From Methylomonas sp. (GTDB lineage: Bacteria > Pseudomonadota > Gammaproteobacteria > Methylococcales > Methylomonadaceae): a DNA stretch of 18,993 nucleotides. The notes under the pieces were generated by a model, which had not been told where the DNA came from, made no database searches, and was given only the letters and a program-made list of their open reading frames with translations. The position numbers were made by a program, and so were the translations under genes. This document shows, one piece after another, positions 1-6,208 of this stretch. How positions within the stretch are numbered: the first letter of the stretch is position 1; each line of letters begins with the position of its first letter. Where the stretch lies: contig JALXCS010000188.1 of assembly GCA_026990815.1 (NCBI GenBank), positions 1-18,993 on the forward strand. The letters run 5' to 3'.

Positions 1-66
1 CCCCGTTAAATCTTTTCCTGACTGTAAATCCTTAATAGCTTGTTCGAAATTAAATGTATGTGTCAT
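1..66 (-). CDS. IS256-family transposase, N-terminus only (cut by window edge)
   Basis: Only the first 22 codons are inside the window, reading MTHTFNFEQAIKDLQSGKDL and then TG. A short N-terminal segment of the form F-x-F-E-x-A-[IL]-x-x-L-Q-S-G-x-x-L-T-G is typical of IS256/mutator-type DDE transposases, where it precedes the KDG-x-LTPLIK region. That recognition is from memory of the family, not from a search. AGAGGA lies 6 nt upstream of the ATG. Whether the rest of the gene is intact cannot be judged here. Confidence 0.65.
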   Translation of the reverse strand, partial: MTHTFNFEQAIKDLQSGKDLTG

Positions 67-97
67 CAATTTTCCTCTTTGTTATTTCTTCATTTTA

Positions 98-127
98 TGA
101 AAATGACACAGATTTTTGAACACTACC
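98..127 (-). repeat. Probable terminal inverted repeat of the IS256-type element
   Basis: The stretch lies just upstream of the IS256-type transposase start and reads outward with the GTGTTCAAAAATCTGTGTCA pattern common at ends of this family. The matching copy would be beyond the left edge, so the call rests on resemblance and position only. Confidence 0.35.
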
Positions 128-175
128 ATATAAAAAGCTGATTGCCCCGCAAAAGACGCTATTATTATTGACCTC

Positions 176-223
176 TGTACATGACAAAAATTTGTGGAGT
201 GGTAACTTCTCATTATCCACAGG
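176..223 (+). repeat. Left bipartite terminal inverted repeat of the degenerate IS
   Basis: The outer block TGTACATGACAAAAA (176-190) and the inner block GTAACTTCTCATTAT (202-216) are followed by ACAGG at 219-223. The 11-nt spacer between blocks does not match the spacer of the other end. The outer block differs from its partner by one base; the inner block is identical. Confidence 0.8.
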
Positions 224-1061
224 CAGCGGCCTGAAGAATATCCGCAATAGGAGGAATCTGTTTTGTTTTTCCTGTCCGGTCAATAAGGTAATCCCAGAAT
301 TGATGCGGCTTTTAGAAGCTGTACTTTCAAACCAGGCAAACAGTTCGTTACCAATATGGGTACAATAACCGGTTTCTCCTGCATGACGGGCTCCGGTATC
401 GTCGGCCTGGGTGTAGGAAGAAAGTTTTAATCCGGTCCTGAGAATATCTGCTTTTTCTGCATGATATTCATCAAGGTCTTTTGTCAGAAGGTGGCTTAAC
501 TGGCCCCTTGATATATCAATGCCCAGATCAAGCAATTGTTCGAGTAATAAGGGCTGAATCACATGCTGATGAGATATACTGGTAAAGAATAAAGCTTCGA
601 AGGGTAGCCCCTCCCCAATGTCCTTTGTATACGTTATCGGGTAACTGAGCAACAAGGCGTCCCTCATCTGTTTTATATTCAGCCAGCCGATAGCGAATGG
701 TATGGGGGCAGATAATGAGATCTTGGACGACTCTGTCCTGATAGCCTTTAAAGTGTGCATTTTCTGGAATATTGTCGGGTTTGAATGATTCGTTCTTCAT
801 GAATCACGAGTGTCTGAGTTTTACGTCGTTTGGGTCCTTTTTTTTCCGGTTAGCCGTGCCGTCTTTGGATGTATCTGTTTGCTCATCCATTTTGCTGGAT
901 TTGAATTTAGGCTTGCGTGTTTCTTGCTTAAATTTTTGAATTTTATCTTCTAACTGTTCTATCCGGTCTGACTGCCACTTGACAAGCTCCAGCAGAACGT
1001 CAATTAAAGGTGTTCGATCTGCTTCAGGAATTTCTGGTAAGATTGACTTTATTGGACTCAT
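213..1061 (-). pseudogene. Frameshifted DDE transposase of the degenerate IS
   Basis: Five overlapping reading-frame pieces join into one transposase-like protein. The first (ATG at 1061) has an acidic/coiled N-terminus with LLELVKWQSDRIEQLEDKI and a basic tract. Near the run of eight T at 838-845 the sense moves to a frame reading GPKRRKTQTLVIHEERIIQ. Near 780 it moves to PDNIPENAHFKGYQDRVVQD and SFILYQY. Near 572 it moves to QPLLLEQLLDLGIDIS, DDTGARH and ELFAWFESTASKSRIN. Near 297 it moves to a short tail ending at a TAA (213-215) inside the left repeat. DDTGARH probably carries a catalytic aspartate of the RNase H-like fold. Four shifts, mostly away from homopolymers, indicate real decay rather than sequencing error. 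No functional product is expected. Confidence 0.8.
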
Positions 1062-1094
1062 GTGATGTAGTTTATTACATATTTTTCTTAATTG

Positions 1095-1152
1095 CCTGTT
1101 AATAATGAGAAGTTACTTAACATCCAGGGTGGTTAATTTTTTGTCGTGTACA
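1095..1152 (-). repeat. Right bipartite terminal inverted repeat of the degenerate IS
   Basis: On the minus strand from 1152 this reads TGTACACGACAAAAA (1152-1138), a 21-nt spacer, then GTAACTTCTCATTAT (1116-1102), ending in ACAGG (1099-1095). It mirrors the left end, but its spacer is exactly 10 nt longer. The transposase start codon at 1061 lies just inside. Confidence 0.8.
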
Positions 1153-1196
1153 AAGATTATCGACAGTTACTGAGGTTGACAAACCGGAAATAAGTT

Positions 1197-1436
1197 ATGT
1201 ACTTCGTGTGCGGGATGAACAAGGTGTTTTTTTATATTTTTATTAGTGAACTAGCTAGCCATACACAAAATTTACGGGTAAATAAACACGCATCTATTAT
1301 GTTTCTCAGACCGGAAACTGAAACCCGGGAATTGTTTGCTCGTGAACCAATCACTTACAAGCGCAAAGTAACTGGAATAGCATCTGGCGATGCCATTTTT
1401 GAACAACAGCTGCTCAGTATAGTGAATGCAAATTAA
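1197..1436 (+). CDS. Unidentified small ORF overlapping the rlmH start
   Basis: A 79-codon ORF whose last 11 nt overlap rlmH. The first 35 or so codons are A/T-rich and hydrophobic (VFFYIFISELA) and do not look coding. The last 42 residues, from RPETETRELFAREPITYKRK to the end QQLLSIVNAN, look more protein-like. I do not recognise a family. The usual upstream neighbour of rlmH, rsfS, does not match it. It may be the tail of a gene truncated by the IS at 1152, a short leader translationally coupled to rlmH (rlmH has no obvious Shine-Dalgarno of its own), or chance. No convincing ribosome binding site precedes its ATG. Confidence 0.25.
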   Translation: MYFVCGMNKVFFYIFISELASHTQNLRVNKHASIMFLRPETETRELFAREPITYKRKVTGIASGDAIFEQQLLSIVNAN

Positions 1437-1893
1437 TTTAATCTCAGTTGGTACAAAAATACCTGGTTGGGTGCAGCAGGGTTATCATGAATACGCCAAA
1501 CGCATGTCCCGGGAATGTGAATTGGTTTTGCGTGAAATTGCACCTGGCAAGAGGGGGAAAAACGCGGATATTTCGAGAACTGTTCAGGATGAAGGTCGGC
1601 GAATACTGACGGCTATCAAGCCGGGCATGCATATCGTAACTTTAGATGTTAGAGGAAAAAGCTGGTCGACTATTGACTTGTCAGAAGCAATGAAGCGCTG
1701 GTTGGAAAATGGTCGTCATGTGGCATTGCTAGTTGGTGGCCCAGAAGGTTTGGCAGAATCTGTTCGCCAAATCAGTCATGAATCCTGGAGCCTTTCAGCC
1801 ATGACTTTACCACATCCGTTAGTCAGGATAATTGTAGCGGAACAAATATATCGGGCATGGAGTATTTTAAAAAACCATCCCTATCATAGGTAG
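1426..1893 (+). CDS. rlmH: 23S rRNA (pseudouridine1915-N3)-methyltransferase RlmH
   Basis: RlmH is a SPOUT-fold methyltransferase that uses S-adenosylmethionine to methylate pseudouridine 1915 in helix 69 of 23S rRNA on assembled 70S ribosomes. The 155-residue product has the same length as the E. coli protein. It opens MQINLISVGTKIPGWVQ, carries PGKRGKNADI (40-49), the SAM-binding loop GGPEGL (104-109), and the C-terminal knot segment SLSAMTLPHPLVRI with YRAWSI..NHPYHR to the end. The start follows from alignment to the family N-terminus. No clear Shine-Dalgarno is present, and the ATG lies inside the end of the preceding small ORF, so coupling is possible. The gene usually follows nadD-rsfS; here IS remnants occupy the upstream region. 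Confidence 0.97.
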   Translation: MQINLISVGTKIPGWVQQGYHEYAKRMSRECELVLREIAPGKRGKNADISRTVQDEGRRILTAIKPGMHIVTLDVRGKSWSTIDLSEAMKRWLENGRHVALLVGGPEGLAESVRQISHESWSLSAMTLPHPLVRIIVAEQIYRAWSILKNHPYHR

Positions 1894-1989
1894 ATATTTA
1901 TTTACCGTAGTTAGTCTTGTCCAATACGAAACGATACCTTATTTCCAGTATAAATATTGAAATTGTACTTCTGAGTTGAATTCGCTTAC

Positions 1990-2364
1990 TTATTTTACAA
2001 CTCGTAACTTTGGTTTTGGTGACGTGGGTTCTGGCGGGGGGGCGCCTGATGGGTCATCATGGTCATCAAAAACCATTCCTTTGCCATTTTCCTTTGCATA
2101 AATTGCATTTACTGCGGTAACAGGGGCAAAAATATGCATTGATTTACCAGAAAATCGTGCATCGAATTGTATATCTTCATTTCCTAGTGAAAGATTTTGT
2201 ACTGCCTCTGGTCTGATGTTGAGTACTATTTTTCCATTTTGGATAAAGTCTTCAGGTAATGAGCAACCTTTTTGTTTAGCATCAATAAGTAAATGTGGCG
2301 TTAAGTGGTTGTCGATTATCCATTCATAGATTGAGCGGATTAAATAAGGTTTAAGCGGTGTCAT
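1990..2364 (-). CDS. sspB: ClpXP protease specificity-enhancing factor SspB
   Basis: SspB is the adaptor that binds the ssrA tag on stalled-ribosome products and tethers them to ClpX for degradation. The product has 124 residues against about 165 in E. coli. It begins MTPLKPYLIRSIYEWIIDN, as the family does, with the substrate-binding fold over roughly residues 1-95 (NGKIVLNIRP, DARFSG). A proline-rich linker (PSGAPPPEPTSPKPK) follows, then the C-terminal ClpX-binding tail LRVVK. Its start overlaps the sspA stop by four bases (ATGA), so the two are translationally coupled. The linker is shorter than in enterics. rlmH converges from the other side; no strong terminator hairpin is visible in the 96 nt between them. 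Confidence 0.96.
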   Translation of the reverse strand: MTPLKPYLIRSIYEWIIDNHLTPHLLIDAKQKGCSLPEDFIQNGKIVLNIRPEAVQNLSLGNEDIQFDARFSGKSMHIFAPVTAVNAIYAKENGKGMVFDDHDDPSGAPPPEPTSPKPKLRVVK

Positions 2365-2990
2365 TTGACAGCAGCACCCATTTCTTTTTCAATGCCAGTC
2401 AGACTTGAAATGAAACCTTCCCGTTTAAACTGGCGCTGGGCATAATTATTCAAAGCTTTACCCGGTAACTCAATGCCTAGTGCTGGAAGTCGCCAAAGTA
2501 AAGGAACTAGCGCGCAGTCAATGAGCGAAAACTCATCGCCCATGAAAAAATCTTGTGACTGGAAAATAGGTTCTGCCGATAGTAAGCTTTCTTTGAGCAT
2601 TTTTTTTGCTCTTGCTGATTTTTTTTCTCCAGAATTTATTATTTCGTCAAATAACTGGTACCAGTCCTGATCAATTCTTTTGATGATCATTCTGGCTTTT
2701 GCTCTTGAAACAGGATCCATTGGGTGCAATGGTGGGTGAGGGAAGCGCTCATCAAGATATTCCATGATAATGCGTGCATCATAGAGAACCAGACTTCGTT
2801 CTACCAGCGTTGGCGAAGCCCCGGTTGGATTAAGCTCCAATAAATCTTCAGGGGGTTCAGAAGGATCGTAAAATTCAATATCTGCACTAACGCCTTTTTC
2901 GTACATCGCAAAGCGCACGCAATGACTCATTGCGCAATCAGAAGATGAAAAAAGGGTCATAGTTGACTTGCGGGGATTAAGATTTACCAC
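2361..2990 (-). CDS. sspA: Stringent starvation protein A (GST-fold RNA polymerase-associated factor)
   Basis: SspA has a glutathione S-transferase fold but acts as a transcription factor bound to RNA polymerase during starvation and acid stress. The 209-residue product matches the family length (212 in E. coli). It has an N-terminal thioredoxin-like half (MTLFSSSDCAMSHCVRFAMYEKGV, LNPTGASPTLVER at about 53-65), the highly conserved IIMEYLDERFPHPPLHP (about 74-90), then the helical C-terminal half. The start chosen is GTG at 2990, because the E. coli protein also has about 10 residues before MTLFS and GAGG lies about 10 nt upstream; ATG at 2960 is the alternative but lacks a ribosome site. 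It lies downstream of petC, separated by 182 nt that include a hairpin. Confidence 0.95.
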   Translation of the reverse strand: MVNLNPRKSTMTLFSSSDCAMSHCVRFAMYEKGVSADIEFYDPSEPPEDLLELNPTGASPTLVERSLVLYDARIIMEYLDERFPHPPLHPMDPVSRAKARMIIKRIDQDWYQLFDEIINSGEKKSARAKKMLKESLLSAEPIFQSQDFFMGDEFSLIDCALVPLLWRLPALGIELPGKALNNYAQRQFKREGFISSLTGIEKEMGAAVK

Positions 2991-3123
2991 TTATCTATAA
3001 CCTCGTTAATGTAAGAAAAATTGAGATAATCAACAAGGAATTATAACAAAGTTATTGGTTGGAGTGGTTGCTAATGAACAATTCAAATTAAAGGACTCAA
3101 AAATCTTGAAATAACCGCTTAAT

Positions 3124-3161
3124 AGTCTCATCTGCAAAGTTTTTATTGTGCAGATGAGACT
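3124..3161 (-). terminator. Perfect 13-bp hairpin between petC and sspA
   Basis: AGTCTCATCTGCA (3124-3136) is exactly complementary to TGCAGATGAGACT (3149-3161), with a 12-nt loop. It starts 11 nt after the petC stop (3173). On the minus strand no clear U-run follows, so it may be a partial terminator, an mRNA-stabilising 3' structure or a processing site separating petABC from sspAB, not a textbook intrinsic terminator. Confidence 0.55.
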
Positions 3162-3172
3162 GAATCTGGAAA

Positions 3173-3922
3173 TTACCGTAAATTACTCCAGGTGGATTCC
3201 TTTTTGTGGATGTCTTTCCAGTATTCCTTTTTTAACAAATAAGCAACAACGGTAAACAGCAATAAATAAAATAATACATATTTGCCAATTCTTTTTCGCT
3301 CAAGTTGATGAGGTTCGCCGACATAAACAAGAAAATTAACCAGGTCATTTACGAATCTGTCAAACTCTTTAGGTGACAACTTTCCAGGCTCGCTGATTCT
3401 GAGTTTGGTCAGTTTTTCCTTGCCTGAAATATTTCTGTAAACGGCTTGTTGCAAACCTTGTAATTGCCAGAGTGGGTTAGGCATGCCTACATCTTTAAGT
3501 ACTGCGTTATTGACGCCAAAAGTCTTAGCTTTGTCGACGTAGAAGCTTCTCAAGTATGTATATAACCAATCAGCACCTCGTGAGCGGGCAATTAATGACA
3601 AATCAGGCGGCGTAATACCAAACCATTTTTCGGCATCATGCCCATTCATGGCAGAATGCATGGTGTCATAAATATTTGCACCTTCAGGTGCGATTTCTTC
3701 TAATACCCGTTCCTCTTCAATATTAAAATCATAAGCCATTCTTATATAGCGAATATGTTTTGTTGAATGGCAACCTAGACAATAGTTCACATAATTTTTG
3801 GCGCCTCTTTGTAAAGAGAGGCTATCAGTGAGATCTATCTGGGCGTCATCAAGTTTATATTCGCCGCCAGCCGCCATTGCTACAAAAGGCAGTATTAATA
3901 ATGTTGTTATTAGTTTTCTCAT
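3173..3922 (-). CDS. petC: Cytochrome c1, haem subunit of the cytochrome bc1 complex
   Basis: Cytochrome c1 accepts electrons from the Rieske protein and passes them to soluble cytochrome c on the periplasmic side. The 249-residue protein has a signal peptide (MRKLITTLLILPFVAMAAGG), the covalent haem site CLGCH (48-52), a likely methionine axial ligand in VGMPNPLWQ (Met147), and a C-terminal membrane anchor at about 212-231 followed by a basic cytoplasmic tail. DLVNFLVYVGEPHQLER before the anchor is typical of proteobacterial c1. It starts two bases after the petB stop and ends the petABC operon. Confidence 0.96.
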   Translation of the reverse strand: MRKLITTLLILPFVAMAAGGEYKLDDAQIDLTDSLSLQRGAKNYVNYCLGCHSTKHIRYIRMAYDFNIEEERVLEEIAPEGANIYDTMHSAMNGHDAEKWFGITPPDLSLIARSRGADWLYTYLRSFYVDKAKTFGVNNAVLKDVGMPNPLWQLQGLQQAVYRNISGKEKLTKLRISEPGKLSPKEFDRFVNDLVNFLVYVGEPHQLERKRIGKYVLFYLLLFTVVAYLLKKEYWKDIHKKESTWSNLR

Positions 3923-3924
3923 AA

Positions 3925-5325
3925 TTAATCAAGGCTGTCTTTAAGTTTTTTAACAATTCTAATCCCGGCTTTTTTCAATCTTTCAGGATCGGGTTTTCTT
4001 TTCAGAACGAGTTTCCCATCTGCAGTTTTAACTGGTTTTTTCACTGTAACTTCGTCAAATAATTGCTTGAGATCCTGTATTCGTTCTTCCAGCGTTGGTT
4101 GGTGAGTAACTCGGGCAGGTACGCGTTTAGTTTTTTCCCAGCGAGTATAAACTGGCATCAGCAAGAAAAATCCAAAATATATCACTGTGAAGATTCGGGC
4201 GAAAATGGTTGCAGTAGGTGTTGCTGGTTGCGTACCTAAATAACCTAATGCAAAAAAGCTGATGACAAAAAGTAATAATGCTTTTTTATAAATACCACCT
4301 CGATAACGGATGGATTTAACTGGGCCACGATCAAGCCAAGGTAATAAAAATAAAACAAATATAGCGCCGCCCATGCCAATAACACCGGCAAATTTATCGG
4401 GGATAGCCCGTAAAATGGCATAAAATGGTGTGAAGTACCATAATGGTGCAATATGCTCTGGAGTAGCTAGGGGGTCTGCAGGAATAAAGTTGGCATGTTC
4501 CAGAAAATAGCCGCCCATTTCAGGCATGTAGAAAATTACTGTAGCAAAGAAGAATAAAAACACTCCAACACCAACAATATCTTTTACCGTGTAATAAGGA
4601 TGAAAAGGAATGCCATCAACTGGTACGCCAAATGGGTCTTTTGATTCTTTTATCTCAACGCCATCCGGGTTGTTGGAACCCACTTCATGCAATGCGACCA
4701 GGTGCAGAAAAACCAGCATTATCAGAATTAAGGGGATGGCAATAACGTGAAATGCAAAAAACCTGTTGAGAGTTGCATCTGAAATAACATAGTCGCCCCT
4801 AATCCATAAGGCCAGTTCATCTCCAACAATAGGGATTGCGCTAAACAGGGATATAATTACCTGGGCACCCCAAAATGACATTTGTCCCCAGGGTAATAGA
4901 TACCCCATGAATGCCTCTGCCATTAGGCAGAGGTAAATCAGCATGCCAAAAATCCAGATTAGTTCTCGAGGTTGCTTAAAGGAGCCATAAATGATTCCTC
5001 TGAACATATGAAGATAAATGACAATAAAGAAAGCAGAAGCGCCTGTTGAATGCATGTATCTGATTAACCAGCCCCAGTTGACATCACGCATGATGTATTC
5101 AACAGAGTCGAATGCCAGTTTAGCATCCGGCTTGTAGTTCATGGTTAATAAAATTCCGGTAATGATCTGATTGACAAGAACTAGAAGGGCTAGAGAGCCA
5201 AAAAAATACCAGAAGTTAAAGTTTTTTGGCGCATAATACTGCGCCATGTGTTCGTTCCAAAGTTTTGCTAAAGGAAAGCGTTTTAATATCCAGTTTCCAC
5301 AATCTGCTAAGTGCTTTGATTTCAT
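3925..5325 (-). CDS. petB: Cytochrome b subunit of the cytochrome bc1 complex
   Basis: This is the membrane core of ubiquinol:cytochrome c oxidoreductase, holding both b haems and the quinol sites. The 466-residue protein is a full-length cytochrome b (b6-like plus subunit IV-like halves). Haem ligands are His92 and His106 on one helix and His193 and His208 on another (14-residue spacing in the second pair, as I recall for beta/gamma-proteobacterial forms). GYLLPWGQMSFWGA (141-154) and LHEVGSNNPDG (212-222) are strongly conserved. The Qo-site PEWY motif appears as PLWY (294-297). After the last membrane helix (about 375-393) a 60-70-residue charged, Lys-rich tail extends into the cytoplasm, longer than in mitochondrial cytochrome b. 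Its ATG overlaps the petA stop (ATGA). Confidence 0.97.
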   Translation of the reverse strand: MKSKHLADCGNWILKRFPLAKLWNEHMAQYYAPKNFNFWYFFGSLALLVLVNQIITGILLTMNYKPDAKLAFDSVEYIMRDVNWGWLIRYMHSTGASAFFIVIYLHMFRGIIYGSFKQPRELIWIFGMLIYLCLMAEAFMGYLLPWGQMSFWGAQVIISLFSAIPIVGDELALWIRGDYVISDATLNRFFAFHVIAIPLILIMLVFLHLVALHEVGSNNPDGVEIKESKDPFGVPVDGIPFHPYYTVKDIVGVGVFLFFFATVIFYMPEMGGYFLEHANFIPADPLATPEHIAPLWYFTPFYAILRAIPDKFAGVIGMGGAIFVLFLLPWLDRGPVKSIRYRGGIYKKALLLFVISFFALGYLGTQPATPTATIFARIFTVIYFGFFLLMPVYTRWEKTKRVPARVTHQPTLEERIQDLKQLFDEVTVKKPVKTADGKLVLKRKPDPERLKKAGIRIVKKLKDSLD

Positions 5326-5933
5326 GCTTCTGCTCCTTCCTCTACGTCGTCTTCACCAATAATAATTAGAGTTTCGGTTACATAGCGATGGGGGGGAATA
5401 TCCATATTCGTCGGAGCAGGGACACCTCTGTAAACTCGTCCGGCCAAATCAAACCAGGATCCATGACATGGGCAAAAAAAGCCACCTTTCCAGTCAGGGC
5501 CCAAGTCACTTGGTGCAACTTCTGGCCTGAAAGTGGGGGAACATCCGAGGTGAGTACAGAGGCCTATTGTAACTAATAGTTCAGGCTTAATGGAGCGGTA
5601 ACGGTTTTTACAGTACTCGGGTTGTATTGATTCGTTTGACATCGGGTCACTGAGTTTATCCTCAAGTGTGTCAAGAGCCTCCAAAACTTCAGATGTTCTG
5701 TTTAACAGCCATGCTGGTTTGCCTCGCCATTCGACCCGTAGTAACTGCCCTGACTCCATCTTGCTGATATCAACTTCAGTCGGCGCACCTGCAGCCAAGG
5801 CTTTGGTGCTCGGCTGCATTTGGGCGAGAAAAGGAACTGCCAGATAGCCAGCGCCAACGGCACCTACAACTGTCATTGCAGTAGTTAAGAACTGGCGTTT
5901 GGAAGTGTCGACATCGACGCCTTCAATATTCAT
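5322..5933 (-). CDS. petA: Rieske iron-sulfur subunit of the cytochrome bc1 complex
   Basis: The 2Fe-2S subunit takes an electron from quinol at the Qo site and delivers it to cytochrome c1. The start is placed at ATG 5933 (203 residues) because AGGAGAG lies about 8 nt upstream; the frame is open further upstream to 6014 but that part lacks family resemblance. The N-terminal anchor (about 19-40) follows DTSKRQFLTTAM, a Tat-like signal with KR where most have RR. Cluster ligands are in CTHLGC (126-131) and CPCHGS (154-159): Cys126, His128, Cys154, His157, with the disulfide pair Cys131/Cys156. GVPAPTNMDIPPHRY follows, as in other bc1 Rieske proteins. First gene of the petABC operon. Confidence 0.97.
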   Translation of the reverse strand: MNIEGVDVDTSKRQFLTTAMTVVGAVGAGYLAVPFLAQMQPSTKALAAGAPTEVDISKMESGQLLRVEWRGKPAWLLNRTSEVLEALDTLEDKLSDPMSNESIQPEYCKNRYRSIKPELLVTIGLCTHLGCSPTFRPEVAPSDLGPDWKGGFFCPCHGSWFDLAGRVYRGVPAPTNMDIPPHRYVTETLIIIGEDDVEEGAEA

Positions 5934-6091
5934 TTTATAACTCTCCTGCTGTGGTGTTTTGCATGTATGAGCCAGTTCAACTAAACGCATAATTGCGAGG
6001 CTTGCGTTAATCATAAAAGCAAGTCAAATAATTCTTGCAGTTGTTGCTGGCACCAAATATGCAAATTTATTGTTTTTTATTTCGCACGGAC

Positions 6092-6120
6092 AATATACCC
6101 TAGAGCAGCGATGATTTGAA
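6092..6120 (-). promoter_or_regulatory. Candidate sigma-70 promoter for petABC
   Basis: On the minus strand, TTCAAA (6115-6120) and TATATT (6092-6097) are separated by exactly 17 nt, matching 4/6 and 5/6 of the consensus. Transcription would start near 6085, giving a leader of about 150 nt before petA. The region 5934-6208 has no other gene. Confidence 0.4.
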
Positions 6121-6208
6121 GTAGATATTGGTTTTTTATAAGGGAATTAGTGATGGAATCTACTTGGTTATAAAGATAATATCTAGAAAGATCAATAGAT
6201 TATTTTGT

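Larger units (their letters stand above)
1..127 (-). mobile_element. Left-edge fragment of an IS256-family insertion sequence
   Basis: This is the promoter-proximal end of an insertion sequence whose body lies outside the window. It holds the transposase start codon (position 66, read leftwards), a good Shine-Dalgarno AGAGGA at 73-78, and an A/T-rich leader. Read on the minus strand, 127 to 98 begins GGTAGTGTTCAAAAATCTG and continues TGTCATTTTCA, which resembles the terminal inverted repeats of IS256-type elements. The outer boundary near 127 is an estimate, because the opposite end is not available to pair with it and no target duplication can be checked. About 48 bp separate it from the next element. 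Confidence 0.6.
176..1152. mobile_element. Degenerate 977-bp insertion sequence with matching ends
   Basis: The element is bounded by two-part inverted repeats that match almost perfectly (176-190 with 1138-1152, and 202-216 with 1102-1116). It contains a single minus-strand transposase pseudogene. The transposase belongs to a DDE group with the signature DDTGARH...ELFAWFEST.SKSRIN, which I associate with IS66-like elements common in methanotrophs; the exact family is not certain. About 280 residues survive, fewer than expected for a complete transposase of this kind, so an internal deletion is likely. Flanking 8-mers (TTGACCTC and AAGATTAT) do not match, so no target-site duplication is visible. 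Confidence 0.75.

Noticed and set aside
151..163. The 13-mer AAAAGACGCTATT occurs here and again at 12951-12963 beside the mlaF promoter.
   Set aside because: In an A/T-rich 19-kb window, chance 13-mer pairs are expected. The surrounding bases do not extend the match.
168..1160. Possible target-site duplication flanking the degenerate IS.
   Set aside because: The flanking octamers TTGACCTC and AAGATTAT do not match, and shifting by a base or two did not help.
5934..6014. N-terminal extension of petA to an upstream ATG.
   Set aside because: The ATG at 5933 has a strong AGGAGAG at proper spacing and gives the normal family length; the upstream residues do not resemble a Rieske N-terminus.
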